Assembly: GCA_963677475.2 (NCBI GenBank)
Contig: CAXXQD010000021.1
Coordinates: 620,001-684,000 of the forward strand
Direction: 5' to 3'
DNA: 64,000 bases
Origin: JABMQB01 sp963677475
Lineage (GTDB): Bacteria > Bacteroidota > Bacteroidia > Bacteroidales > Prolixibacteraceae
In this document: in pieces, positions 8,147 to 17,004 of the stretch
Layout of the letters: the number at the start of each line of letters is the position of its first letter
Numbering within the stretch: position 1 is the first letter of the stretch
The notes under the pieces: model-generated
Told to the model about the DNA's origin: nothing
What the model saw: the letters and a program-made list of their open reading frames with translations, nothing else
Databases searched by the model: none
Position numbers and translations under genes: made by a program

Positions 8147-10498
8147 ATGAATTCGAATAAAAAGCCGTACAAAAAATATTTACATGGATTTTGGATATTT
8201 TTTTCAGTTGGACTGCTTGGCATTGTCCTTCTTTTCTTTTTGGTTTCTAACGGGAACCTTGGTTTTATGCCTACTTTCGAGGAACTTGAAAATCAGGAAA
8301 GCATCCTGGCATCGGAAATTATATCGGAAGATAGTGTTCAGCTTGGTAAATACTTTTATTCTGAAAACAGATCGTTTGTTTCTTATGGAAACCTTCCTCA
8401 GCATTTGATTGATGGATTAATAGCTACCGAGGATGTTCGGTTTTATGAACACTCCGGGATTGACTTAAGAGGACTTGTTAGGGTTTTAAAAGGTATTGTA
8501 ACTTTTGATGTAAGTTCGGGTGGAGGAAGTACAATTAGCCAGCAAGTTGCAAAAATGCTTTTCCCGCGCCAATCATTTACTAGCAAAGCACAGCTTGTTT
8601 TGCGAAAGTTCAAGGAGTGGGTTATTGGGGTTAAACTTGAAAGGAGCTATACAAAGCAGGAAATACTTACTATGTATCTTAATAAGTATGATTTTTTAAA
8701 TCTTGCCGTTGGAATAAAATCTGCAGCAAATATCTATTTTAATATTCCACCAGATTCGCTGAAGATACACCAATCAGCAATGTTGGTTGGAATGGCAAAA
8801 AATTCTTCGCTTTATAATCCAATACGACGTCCTGAGCTTACAAAACAGAGAAGGAACGTTGTTTTTTTTCAAATGAAAAAATATGGATTTATAAGCACAG
8901 CAGAATATGATTCGTTGATTACCCTCCCTCTTGGTTTAGATTTTCAAAAAGAAGATTATAGGCTTGGACCGGCACCTTATTTTAGGGAATATTTAAGGAT
9001 TGCACTTACAGCAAATAAACCGGAGCGCGCCAACTATGCTTCTTGGCAGGGGCAAAAATTTATTGAAGATTCGGTTGAATGGGACACAAATCCTTTGTAT
9101 GGCTGGTGTAATAAAAATTTTAAGCCTGACGGTGAAAATTATAATTTATATAAAGATGGCATAAAAATATATACAACAATAGATTCGAGGCTTCAGAAAT
9201 ATGCCGTTGAGTCAGTTGAAATGCATTTAAAAGACGATTTGCAGCCTATATTTGATGGAGGGCTAAAAAACTTAAAAAACCCACCATTCTCAGATGATAT
9301 GGATACGGAAGAAGTGGAAGAATTGCTAAATAGATCGATTAGGCAAAGTGAACGATATAGGAATTTAAGGGAAAAAGGAAAAAGCTTTGAGGAAATAAAA
9401 GCGGATTTTAAGCAACCTGCTGAAATGTCGGTTTTTTCGTGGAATGGGGATATAGACACTACGATGACTCCAATGGATTCTATCAAATGGTATTTAAAAT
9501 ATTTCAGGTCTTCATTCATGGCTACCGAAACCAATACGGGAAAAGTAAAGGCATATGTCGGAGGCCCTAATTACGAGCATTTTATGTATGACATGGTGAA
9601 AGGAGGCAAACGTCAGGTTGGGTCTACCGTTAAGCCATTTTTATATACACTTGCGATGCAAAATGGATTAACCCCTTGCCATAAAGTTCCTTATGTGAGG
9701 CAGCAGTTTAAGCTTTACGATGGTACAATTTGGGAACCAAAAGATTCAGAAGATGATGAAGAAAACTATGGCAAACTGGTTACCTTAAAATGGGGGATAG
9801 CCAATTCTCGAAATATGATATCGGCTTGGGTAATGAAGCAGTTTAACCCCTCGGCAGTTGTTGATATTATGAAAAAACTTGGGGTTTATAGTCCTATTGA
9901 CCCTGTGGTTTCGATGTTTCTTGGTACTTCCGACATTACACTATACGAAATGGTTGGGGCATTTACCACGTTTGCTAATCAAGGGGTGTTCACAAGGCCA
10001 TATTTTGTGACAAAAATCGAAGATAAACACGGCAATGTAATCGCACGTTTTACACCTGAAAAGCGTGAGGCAATTGATAAAGAAACCGCTTATTTAATGT
10101 TGAACCTGCTTCAAGGCGTGGTAGATGAAGGTACAGGAAACAGGTTGAGGTGGCATCCTGATTATGGAGGTTTTACACTACCTATTGCAGGAAAAACAGG
10201 TACTACCCAGAATCATTCCGATGGATGGTTTATCGGGATTACCCCGGAATTATCTGGAGGTGTGTGGACCGGAGCCGATCTAAGAAGCATCCATTTTAAA
10301 AACATTACATATGGGCAAGGAGCAAATATGGCGCTGCCAATTTGGGGGCATTTCCTTAAAAAAGTTTTTGCCGACGAATCGTTGAATTATTCACAAGATG
10401 TTGAATTTACTAAACCTGCAAATTTTAATATTAACCTTGATTGTAACGATTCTAACAAATCACACGAGGAAATAGAGACGATCGAAGATTTCTTTTAG
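8147..10498 (+). CDS. Class A penicillin-binding protein (PBP1A type)
   Basis: 783 residues. A bifunctional peptidoglycan synthase anchored by one N-terminal helix (about residues 13-33). The glycosyltransferase-51 domain shows IATEDVRFYEHSGID with the catalytic Glu at 95, then GGGSTISQQVAKMLF. The transpeptidase domain has GSTVKPF with the nucleophile Ser near 493, SRN near 545 and AGKTGTTQ near 683, so all three penicilloyl-transferase motifs are intact. A stretch of about 60 charged residues sits between the two domains. It stands alone, divergent from topA. mrcA/pbpC-like naming in Bacteroidota is inconsistent, so no symbol is given. The function is secure. Confidence 0.95.
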   Translation: MNSNKKPYKKYLHGFWIFFSVGLLGIVLLFFLVSNGNLGFMPTFEELENQESILASEIISEDSVQLGKYFYSENRSFVSYGNLPQHLIDGLIATEDVRFYEHSGIDLRGLVRVLKGIVTFDVSSGGGSTISQQVAKMLFPRQSFTSKAQLVLRKFKEWVIGVKLERSYTKQEILTMYLNKYDFLNLAVGIKSAANIYFNIPPDSLKIHQSAMLVGMAKNSSLYNPIRRPELTKQRRNVVFFQMKKYGFISTAEYDSLITLPLGLDFQKEDYRLGPAPYFREYLRIALTANKPERANYASWQGQKFIEDSVEWDTNPLYGWCNKNFKPDGENYNLYKDGIKIYTTIDSRLQKYAVESVEMHLKDDLQPIFDGGLKNLKNPPFSDDMDTEEVEELLNRSIRQSERYRNLREKGKSFEEIKADFKQPAEMSVFSWNGDIDTTMTPMDSIKWYLKYFRSSFMATETNTGKVKAYVGGPNYEHFMYDMVKGGKRQVGSTVKPFLYTLAMQNGLTPCHKVPYVRQQFKLYDGTIWEPKDSEDDEENYGKLVTLKWGIANSRNMISAWVMKQFNPSAVVDIMKKLGVYSPIDPVVSMFLGTSDITLYEMVGAFTTFANQGVFTRPYFVTKIEDKHGNVIARFTPEKREAIDKETAYLMLNLLQGVVDEGTGNRLRWHPDYGGFTLPIAGKTGTTQNHSDGWFIGITPELSGGVWTGADLRSIHFKNITYGQGANMALPIWGHFLKKVFADESLNYSQDVEFTKPANFNINLDCNDSNKSHEEIETIEDFF

Positions 10499-10881
10499 GT
10501 CAAACAACATGTTCAAAGCACGTATAAATACTTATCAAACACGTATTTATACGTGTTTCTCAATTTCACCAATAAATACTCTAGGATACTTACGATAATT
10601 TTGCAAATTTTACAACTGGGGAAACAGTTGAAAACCTTTACAGAAATCACCTGATCCTTTGTATTGATAGATTACGTACAAAACAATATTTAAATTATTT
10701 GAATAAGATTTGGTACTTATTCCCCCCATCTCGTTCATTTATTTTATGAAGCGCTTGAATATCTGCTATTTATGCAAAATAAGCCTAGAAGTAATGTTCA
10801 ATCTTACCCAGAAAAGCATACGATTTTTATAGGAGGAGAAAGAGTGTTTCAGGAGGGGAACGGTGAAAGCTGTTCCCCTTT
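10499..10881. promoter_or_regulatory. Intergenic region with palindrome and NarL-like heptamers
   Basis: 383 bp without a gene. It opens with a perfect 13-bp inverted repeat, CACGTATAAATAC (10519-10531) and its complement (10543-10555), separated by 11 bp. The left arm runs on into TACTTAT (10529-10535), a match to the NarL heptamer TACYYMT, and a second TACTTAT occurs near 10712. The downstream gene pair is a NarL/FixJ-family system, and the same 13-mer recurs upstream of that pair at 12608-12620. The AT-rich hairpin has no T tract, so an operator is a better guess than a terminator. A separate terminator lies at the right end (10855-10878). Confidence 0.4.
10855..10878 (+). terminator. Intrinsic terminator (plus strand)
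   Basis: GGGGAAC (10855-10861) pairs with GTTCCCC (10872-10878), followed by TTTTTA. It faces the plus strand and ends whatever transcript crosses the region after the PBP gene, just before the convergent response regulator gene. Confidence 0.6.
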
Positions 10882-11538
10882 TTATATTTGTACAATATTA
10901 TTTTTTATTGCATAAATAATAAGCCCGGCAGTGTTTTTAGCACCTGTTTTTGACAGCATATTTTTACGGTGACCTTCAACTGTTCGTTGGCTAATAAAAA
11001 GTTTTTCTGCTATTTCGGCATTTGTATGCTCAAGGCATATCATTTCCAGGATTTCAATTTCCCTGTTTGAGAATGTAGAATCTGCAAGCACAGGTTTTTT
11101 GTTTTTGCCCACAAAAGCACGATAAACCAATTGTGAAATATTATCGTTGAAATAAAATTCTTTATCAAGGACTTTAATTATTGCTTCTTCGACATCTTCA
11201 GGATCTGAATTTTTAAATAAATATCCGTTTACCCCTTTTTCAATCAAATGCGAAATTAAATGTTCGTCGTCATGCATCGAAAGTATCAGAATCTTCACAT
11301 CAGGGTATAGCACCTTAACTTTATCGGTAACTTCTATTCCGTCCATTTCCGGCATTTTTATATCCAATAAGATAATATCCGGTTTTTTTTCTTCTTTTTC
11401 TAATAACTCAAGCAACTCTAATCCATTAGCTGCTTCAAGTATTTCACCAATAAACCGGAAATCAGAAAGCAAGGCTTTAAGCCCCTTTCTAAAAAGTGCA
11501 TGATCATCTGTAATAACTATTTTTAATTTAGGTTCCAT
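10882..11538 (-). CDS. NarL/FixJ family response regulator
   Basis: 218 residues. The receiver domain (about 1-120) has the acidic pocket TDDH and the phospho-acceptor Asp in IILLDIKMPEMDG near residue 55, with a conserved Lys in the LFKNSD segment. The C-terminal LuxR-type helix-turn-helix (about 150-215) reads FSNREIEILEMICLEHTNAEIA and SQRTVEGHRKNML. It binds DNA as a transcription factor once phosphorylated by the partner kinase, which lies directly upstream (4 bp between the kinase stop and this start). The target genes are unknown. Repeated CACGTATAAATAC motifs with NarL-like heptamers on both sides of the pair are candidate autoregulatory sites (inference). Confidence 0.93.
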   Translation of the reverse strand: MEPKLKIVITDDHALFRKGLKALLSDFRFIGEILEAANGLELLELLEKEEKKPDIILLDIKMPEMDGIEVTDKVKVLYPDVKILILSMHDDEHLISHLIEKGVNGYLFKNSDPEDVEEAIIKVLDKEFYFNDNISQLVYRAFVGKNKKPVLADSTFSNREIEILEMICLEHTNAEIAEKLFISQRTVEGHRKNMLSKTGAKNTAGLIIYAIKNNIVQI

Positions 11539-11542
11539 GGTA

Positions 11543-12346
11543 TTAAGATAAAATATGGCCTGATATATTTACAGAAACAATTGCAATGGTTCCTTTATTG
11601 ATTTTTGATGTTATTTTGTATTTCCCATTTAATAAGGATAAGCGGGACTCGATGTTTTTTAATCCAAGTCCCGAATTTTTTGATTCATTCATATTAAAAC
11701 CTTTCCCATTGTCACAAACTGATAGATACAAATAGTTACCTGAAAATTTTAACTTCACCGTAATGGTTTTTGCTTTTGAGTACTTAATCGCATTATTTGT
11801 TAGTTCCTGAAAAACCCTATACACGACCATTTCATATTTTGGCGTGAAACGGATTTGCTTGCCTGTTATCCATGTGTCAACTACAAAAATCGATGATTTA
11901 TTGACCCAATTCGCAAATTCATTGATTGCTTTTGCAAGCCCTAACTTTTCGAGTGATGGTGGAAGCAGGTTCCGTGTAATCCTTCTAATATGTGAAATAA
12001 CAGAGTCTACGTGTATTTTTGTTTCGTTTGCCAATCCCTGGGTGTCTTCATTTTCAGTTTTTTTTGCAATTCTGCTTAAGCTTAATTTTATAGCAGAAAG
12101 ATAGGCCCCAACTTCATCGTGTAAATCCTCCGCGAATCTTTTTCGTTCGTTTTCTTGAGCAAGCAACGAGTTTTTAAGGAGTTCTTTTTGGTGCTCAGCT
12201 TTGATACTATTTATTTGAAGCTCGTTTTTATGCAATTTCTTTTGGTAAAAAATAAAAAAGAATAAAATCCCTAAAGCGAGGCTTATTATCGAAAGGGCTC
12301 CAACAAATAGTATGATTATTACATCTGAGTTGTCAGGAATCTCCAT
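11543..12346 (-). CDS. Membrane histidine kinase, HisKA_3 (NarX/DegS-like) type
   Basis: 267 residues from the ATG at 12344-12346; the longer frame to 12364 would need a TTG start. One N-terminal transmembrane helix (about residues 9-33) is followed by a short coiled stretch and a HisKA_3 dimerization domain, ERKRFAEDLHDEVGAYLSAIKL, with the phospho-His in DLHDE near residue 80. The HATPase_c domain follows, with TNNAIKYSKA (N box) and NGKGFN/GLGLKNIESRL (G boxes). There is almost no periplasmic part, so the signal is sensed in the membrane or through another protein. It is paired with the LuxR-type regulator 4 bp downstream. Confidence 0.92.
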   Translation of the reverse strand: MEIPDNSDVIIILFVGALSIISLALGILFFFIFYQKKLHKNELQINSIKAEHQKELLKNSLLAQENERKRFAEDLHDEVGAYLSAIKLSLSRIAKKTENEDTQGLANETKIHVDSVISHIRRITRNLLPPSLEKLGLAKAINEFANWVNKSSIFVVDTWITGKQIRFTPKYEMVVYRVFQELTNNAIKYSKAKTITVKLKFSGNYLYLSVCDNGKGFNMNESKNSGLGLKNIESRLSLLNGKYKITSKINKGTIAIVSVNISGHILS

Positions 12347-12364
12347 TAGTTTAATTTTATGCAA

Positions 12365-12699
12365 AGTAATAAAAATAAAGGATTTAGCAGATAGTCATTT
12401 TTCATTGGACACTATTAGTTTTTATTTTTGAACCATATATATATTACTATATCATGTATGGTGGAATATGTGTAAACAGCCATGTATAATAAGTATGATT
12501 ATGGCCTAAAATTAATTAATTCCGAGAGGGATAAAAAAAAGTATAATTCCATATAAAACGATAATAAACTGATATTGAGATGAATGTGTGTTTTGGCCGT
12601 ATTAAAACACGTATAAATACCTATAAGGGAAAGTACATTTACCCATGCAAATATCTATTAATGGGGAATATATTAAGCAATAAATTTCCCAATCAACTT
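12365..12699. promoter_or_regulatory. Region upstream of the two-component pair with second CACGTATAAATAC copy
   Basis: About 335 AT-rich bases between rlmN (which ends at 12700) and the kinase gene. CACGTATAAATAC at 12608-12620 continues into TACCTAT (12618-12624), so 16 of 17 bases match 10519-10535. TACCCAT near 12640 and ATAAGTA near 12488 (the complement of TACTTAT) also fit TACYYMT. No clear gene was seen. These could be sites for the adjacent NarL-type regulator; this rests on motif resemblance only. Confidence 0.35.
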
Positions 12700-13740
12700 C
12701 TAATACTGATTATTTTTTACCAATTCTTTTGTTGAAAGCAACCCGCATGCAGCAAAAATGTCTTGACCTCTCGAAGCCCTTATTGTTGTTAAAACTCCTT
12801 TGTTATTTAATTCGTCTTTAAATTTCTGGATTGTTTCTTCGTCAGATCCCAATAATGGTGTTTCCGGAATAGGGTGGAACCGGATCAGGTTTAACCTGCA
12901 TTTTATCCCGTTTAATAAACTGGAGAGCTCTTTCACATGCGTTGGAGAATCATTAAGGTTTTTAAACATTATATATTCGAATGAGACCCTCCGTTGCCTG
13001 CCAAAATCCCATGATTTAATTTCTTTCACTACATCTTTTATGGGGTATGCGACTTCAACTGGCATTAGTGTTTTTCGTTCGTCATCGAAAGGGGTGTGAA
13101 GACTAATCGCTAAGTGGGCCAGGCTTTGTTCCAAAAAAGTCAACATGCCCGGGATTATGCCAATTGACGAAACAGTTATTCTTTTCGGGCTCATGGCAAA
13201 TCCCCATTCGGAGGTCAGTATTTCGAGGCTTTTTAATACTTCATCCAAATTATCAAATGGTTCACCCATTCCCATATAAACAATATTGGAAACTTCGTTG
13301 TGTTCTTCAATACTTTTAATTTGGTTCACAATTTCACCAGCAGCGAGGTTGCTTTGGAAGCCTTGTTTTCCGGTCATACAAAACAAACAACCCATTTTAC
13401 ATCCAACCTGTGAACTAACGCAAACGGTCCTTCGTTCATTTTCCGGGATCATTGCTGTTTCAATAAAGTTGCCTTTGGTAGTTGGGAAAAGATATTTTCG
13501 TGTTCCATCAACACTTTCCTGAAGTTTGGTTGGCGGGTGCAAGCCGATGGTAAACTGTTCCTTTAATTGAGCCCGAACCTTTTTTGATAGATTGGTCATT
13601 TCGTCAATGGAAGTAGGATCTTTTTTATAAAGCCAGTCTGCTATTTGTGAAGCAATATATTTGGCCCATCCATTCTCAGCAGCAATTTGCTGCAATTCGC
13701 TCAAGGTTTTTCCAAATAATGCTTCTTTTCCGTTATCCAT
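12700..13740 (-). CDS. rlmN: Dual-specificity 23S rRNA/tRNA adenine-C2 methyltransferase RlmN
   Basis: 346 residues. A radical-SAM enzyme that methylates C2 of A2503 in 23S rRNA and of A37 in some tRNAs. The [4Fe-4S] motif CxxxCxxC is visible as CKMGCLFC near residue 115. MGMGEPFDNLDEVL near 158 and the C-terminal GVLTTIRASRGQDIFAACGLL carry the family signature, including the catalytic Cys (AACG) that forms the methylated intermediate. The N-terminal helical accessory domain (about 1-90) contacts RNA. Length and motifs match the family, and nothing is missing. It lies 34 bp downstream of the reductase gene on the same strand. Confidence 0.97.
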   Translation of the reverse strand: MDNGKEALFGKTLSELQQIAAENGWAKYIASQIADWLYKKDPTSIDEMTNLSKKVRAQLKEQFTIGLHPPTKLQESVDGTRKYLFPTTKGNFIETAMIPENERRTVCVSSQVGCKMGCLFCMTGKQGFQSNLAAGEIVNQIKSIEEHNEVSNIVYMGMGEPFDNLDEVLKSLEILTSEWGFAMSPKRITVSSIGIIPGMLTFLEQSLAHLAISLHTPFDDERKTLMPVEVAYPIKDVVKEIKSWDFGRQRRVSFEYIMFKNLNDSPTHVKELSSLLNGIKCRLNLIRFHPIPETPLLGSDEETIQKFKDELNNKGVLTTIRASRGQDIFAACGLLSTKELVKNNQY

Positions 13741-13774
13741 CTAATATTAATTTAACAACTTTATTTCTTTTCAA

Positions 13775-14428
13775 TTAAAAATATATTTCGGAGAGGATGT
13801 TTTCATAAGCTATTCCTTTCGAAATAAGCAAATCCCTAACTTCAACAACCATTAAAGCTTTGCCACAAAGGTAATATTTAATATCTGTGGGTAATTCTTT
13901 TTGTTCGCGAATGTAATCTGTAACCCTTCCCGGAAAGGCGTCACAACTTTGTTCACGAGAACAGCAAGCAATATAATTTTTGTTTAATGCCCATCTCAAA
14001 TCGTCTTCAAAATAAAATTGGTTTAAGTAACTCACTCCATGGATTAACGTTTTCCCTTTTTGTAATCCCGATTTAAACATTGAATAAAATGGGGCAATAC
14101 CAGTTCCTGTTGCAATCCACCATGCAGGCTCTTTACTCCCATGAAAACTTCCATACGGTTTTGAAACATAGAGTTCATCTCCTGGTATTAGGGCTGCTAA
14201 CTTAGGTGTTAGGTAACCATCTTCTTTAATATGAAAAAGAATATGGATTTCTGCTTCATGGTTTCCACTGCATATGCTATAAATTCGCGGTGTTTTATTT
14301 TGGTTTAATGCAATTTTTACTACCATTCCGGCAATAAAATCATGCCTCCGTTCAAATGAGATGACATGAACGCCAGGTGCAATTTCAATGTTACCGGTTA
14401 TTATTTCTTTTTGAAGGACTGAATCCAT
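13775..14428 (-). CDS. Ferredoxin/flavodoxin-NADP(H) reductase-like FAD oxidoreductase
   Basis: 217 residues. The N-terminal FAD-binding barrel includes RIYSICSG near residue 48, the RxYS motif that holds the flavin. The C-terminal NAD(P)-binding half has ATGTGIAPFYSM near 106 and YLCGKALMVVEVRDLLISKG near 187. This is the ferredoxin-NADP reductase (Fpr) layout in a compact form, shorter than the usual 250 residues. It moves electrons between NAD(P)H and a ferredoxin or flavodoxin. It shares the strand with rlmN, a radical-SAM enzyme that needs such electrons, but co-function is only suggested by position. Confidence 0.8.
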   Translation of the reverse strand: MDSVLQKEIITGNIEIAPGVHVISFERRHDFIAGMVVKIALNQNKTPRIYSICSGNHEAEIHILFHIKEDGYLTPKLAALIPGDELYVSKPYGSFHGSKEPAWWIATGTGIAPFYSMFKSGLQKGKTLIHGVSYLNQFYFEDDLRWALNKNYIACCSREQSCDAFPGRVTDYIREQKELPTDIKYYLCGKALMVVEVRDLLISKGIAYENILSEIYF

Positions 14429-14511
14429 TTGTTATTCTTAGAAACTATTCTAACCAATAAATGCAGCATTACATAAAATGTTCAAAATAAAATGGCATTT
14501 TAAGAGACTGT

Positions 14512-15627
14512 TTAATGGTTTGGCAGTTTAAAACTTACCACTAAATTTTCATTTGGCGCCGTAAGAATATTTTTAACAGAGTAATATAGGGTTAAAGATG
14601 CTTTGCTTACCACTTGATCAGAATTGCCAGTTAGTTCAATTCTGGATTGATGATGTGCCTTCAGTAGAATTTTTTCAGTTGCTTCAAATCCGAGCGGAGG
14701 TTGAACCAATTCAAGTTCATAATCAATATCCGAAGTATTTTTAATTAGGAAAGAATTCACTTTGTGGTTTTCAAGTTTTAAAGGTGTTTGTCCAATTTGA
14801 ATAGAATTAAAAAACAGGGCTTCAACCAGGCTTGATTTACCTGCCAGGGTATTGTTGAAATAAGCAACAGTCCTTTTGCCCACTAGAGCTTCTTTAATTG
14901 CTTCTGGTGAATTGCTTTTAGCAAAAACCAGGGTCATTGGACGATGTGCGCCTTTATTGTCAATTTCCATTTGAACTGGATCATGAAGGTCTGTATTACA
15001 AAGAATAGTCAATCCTTTTGTTTTAGTCCATGCGAGGGCTTCCGGATAAAAAGAGGAATGATTGAAGATCTCTATTCCATTTATTAATCCTTTTTCATGT
15101 AGTGTTGAATGCTCTTGCCACCAGAGTGTTGTATCTGGTTGTTGATGCTTCCAGCCCGGGTGGTTCCAAAAAATAAATGCACCCTGGTCTTTAGCTTCCT
15201 GTAAAGCATCCATATAATCCTCCCGGTCGAGCAGGTTGGCATTTGTTATGAAAAGAGCATTTAAGTGCCCTGGTGGCATATCCCGGGTAATTTCGACGGC
15301 TTTGATCAGGGTAATCCCCAGATTTTCCGCAACTGGAAGGGCAAGGTCATACGACCTGTTATGATCGGCTACAATGTCTTGTGAATGCGGTGTATATTCA
15401 ATATGGTCTGAGATTGCAATTGCATCCAGCCCTTCTAACCAGGCTTCTTCTACCCTCACGGTTGGCCAAACATTTCCATCGGAAAAAACGGTGTGCAAAT
15501 GAAAATCGCATTTTAATGTTTTATATCCGGGAATATCGGGAATATATATGTTTTTTCTGTGCTGGGCATTAAGTAAGGTTGATAAAGAAAGAATTACCCA
15601 TAGAATGCCGATTCTTTTACTAATCAT
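14512..15627 (-). CDS. Secreted PHP-domain phosphoesterase (Sb-PDE-like)
   Basis: 371 residues with an N-terminal signal peptide (about 1-22). The PHP metallo-domain carries CDFHLHTVFSDG near residue 39 (HxH metal ligands), AISDHIEYTPH near 75, FWNHPGW near 154 and LTILCNTDLHDP near 207, together forming a His/Asp multi-metal site. About 120 residues at the C-terminus look like a beta-sandwich. PHP proteins hydrolyse phosphoesters. The closest named type I recognise is the exported Sb-PDE-like phosphodiesterase common in Bacteroidota; the substrate is unknown. It lies upstream of the reductase gene with an 83-bp gap. Confidence 0.8.
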   Translation of the reverse strand: MISKRIGILWVILSLSTLLNAQHRKNIYIPDIPGYKTLKCDFHLHTVFSDGNVWPTVRVEEAWLEGLDAIAISDHIEYTPHSQDIVADHNRSYDLALPVAENLGITLIKAVEITRDMPPGHLNALFITNANLLDREDYMDALQEAKDQGAFIFWNHPGWKHQQPDTTLWWQEHSTLHEKGLINGIEIFNHSSFYPEALAWTKTKGLTILCNTDLHDPVQMEIDNKGAHRPMTLVFAKSNSPEAIKEALVGKRTVAYFNNTLAGKSSLVEALFFNSIQIGQTPLKLENHKVNSFLIKNTSDIDYELELVQPPLGFEATEKILLKAHHQSRIELTGNSDQVVSKASLTLYYSVKNILTAPNENLVVSFKLPNH

Positions 15628-15785
15628 TTTATTGGTTTTAAGTTGAACTAAAATTAATACTATTAAAAATCTAAAGAAATTATTTGCAACAATTTTTATA
15701 GGATTTTTTAGAAATGGGACTTGGAAAACAATGTATGATTGAAACCAAAATAATTGTGAAAAGTTTATTTATAAACCCGCTAAAT

Positions 15786-15821
15786 AAAAATACTGTCCTT
15801 AAAACTAAGAACAGTATTTTT
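15786..15821. terminator. Bidirectional terminator-like hairpin
   Basis: A 15-bp stem with one mismatch: AAAAATACTGTCCTT (15786-15800) against 15807-15821, with a six-base loop and A/T tracts on both sides. It lies in the 377-bp gap 15628-16004, downstream of the znu operon on the minus strand and before the PHP gene. Nothing else was recognised in that gap. Confidence 0.7.
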
Positions 15822-16004
15822 GGATAATTTCGAATTGATTCTTTTAGAAAGAATGCACACGAAAGTACATTTTCTTTAGTTTTGAAACAAATTAAATAAC
15901 CCGTTATTATTGCTATCAGCAGGTTTTGTTAAACATAAAAATTTCGGACAGTGAGATGGACGGCTTAGTTTTCAAATTTTATTTTATAAGACTGCTTTAG
16001 GTAG

Positions 16005-16196
16005 TTATATCTCTGTTTTTCCCCGTTTCATCTGCTTAATTGGTTGAAAAGTAATTTCATTCGCACAATGGGGGCAAATGAATATTTCGCAGCCAGTACA
16101 AGCAAAGCAATTGCTGCAAACCTTATCTGCATCTAGGTCATTAAATACTTTGAAGCATTTTTTGCAGGTAAATTCCTTTGGCGTTATTTTAATCAT
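16005..16196 (-). CDS. Small zinc-ribbon protein, last gene of the znu operon
   Basis: 63 residues with eight Cys in four CxxC pairs: C11/C14, C27/C30, C33/C36 and C41/C44. This is enough for two tetrahedral zinc sites in a double zinc ribbon. There is no signal peptide or membrane helix, so it is probably cytoplasmic. Its ATG overlaps the znuB stop by 4 bp (16193-16196), the sign of translational coupling with a zinc importer. I do not recognise a named family. The linkage suggests a role in zinc handling, for example as a buffer or a client of imported zinc, but that is inference. The short length and regular CxxC spacing argue that the gene is real. Confidence 0.75.
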   Translation of the reverse strand: MIKITPKEFTCKKCFKVFNDLDADKVCSNCFACTGCEIFICPHCANEITFQPIKQMKRGKTEI

Positions 16197-17002
16197 CTGA
16201 AAAATTTAAACAAGCGCAGAAATCCAAAAATAACAATCAGGGTAAATATAATTGTTGCACCAGAAGGGATATTGGCAAAGTAGGAGATAAGTAATCCGGT
16301 GATTGTACCAACAAAGGCAAATAAAACCGAGAGTACCAGCAGTTTCTTAAAATCTTTGGTAAACAAATTTGCGGTGGCTTGCGGAATTGTTAGTAGCGAT
16401 AAAATAAGGATTATGCCAACAACCCGAATGTTTAAAACTACGGTTAGAGCAATTAACGTGATCAGCAGGTAACTAAAAAAAGCCACAGGTATTCCGGAGG
16501 CTTTTGCAAATTCTTCGTCGAAAGCGAGGTATAATATTTTTCGGAAATAGAGTATAAAAAAAACAAGAATTACAATTGTAAGGGCAAACATCATCCATAG
16601 TTCGATTGATGTTACCGTCAAAATGCTACCAAAAAGATAGCTCATTAGGTTTGGTGTATAGCCCGGGGTCATAAATATAAAAATTATTCCAAGTGCCATG
16701 CCGAGCGACCACCATATTGCAATCGATGAATCCTCGCGTATGTCTGCTTTTTTGGTAAAAAACTGGATTCCGAGCGCCGAAAAAACAGCAAAAATTACAG
16801 CCCCAAGCAATGGGTTCAAGCCCAGAAAAAAAGCAATGCCAATACCTCCAAAGGATGCATGGGTGATCCCACCGCTTATAAAAACTATTCGTTTTGAAAC
16901 AATGTAGGTGCCTATTATCCCACAGGTAATGCTTGCAAAAATTGCGGCAATAAATGCTTTTTGAAAAAAGCCATAGGTAAATATTTCGAGTAATTCCTGC
17001 AT
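16193..17002 (-). CDS. znuB: Zinc ABC transporter permease (ZnuB family)
   Basis: 269 residues, almost entirely hydrophobic, with about eight transmembrane helices. The family segment ITHASFGGIGIAFFLGLNPLLGA lies near residues 41-63, and GVVLNIRVVGIILILSLLTIPQATA-like sequence near 190-215. This is the ABC-3 permease type used for Zn(II), and in relatives Mn(II) or Fe(II). The start ATG at 17000-17002 lies 2 bp after the znuC stop. The His-rich binding protein of the operon favours zinc as the cargo. Confidence 0.9.
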   Translation of the reverse strand: MQELLEIFTYGFFQKAFIAAIFASITCGIIGTYIVSKRIVFISGGITHASFGGIGIAFFLGLNPLLGAVIFAVFSALGIQFFTKKADIREDSSIAIWWSLGMALGIIFIFMTPGYTPNLMSYLFGSILTVTSIELWMMFALTIVILVFFILYFRKILYLAFDEEFAKASGIPVAFFSYLLITLIALTVVLNIRVVGIILILSLLTIPQATANLFTKDFKKLLVLSVLFAFVGTITGLLISYFANIPSGATIIFTLIVIFGFLRLFKFFR

Positions 17003-17004
17003 GT

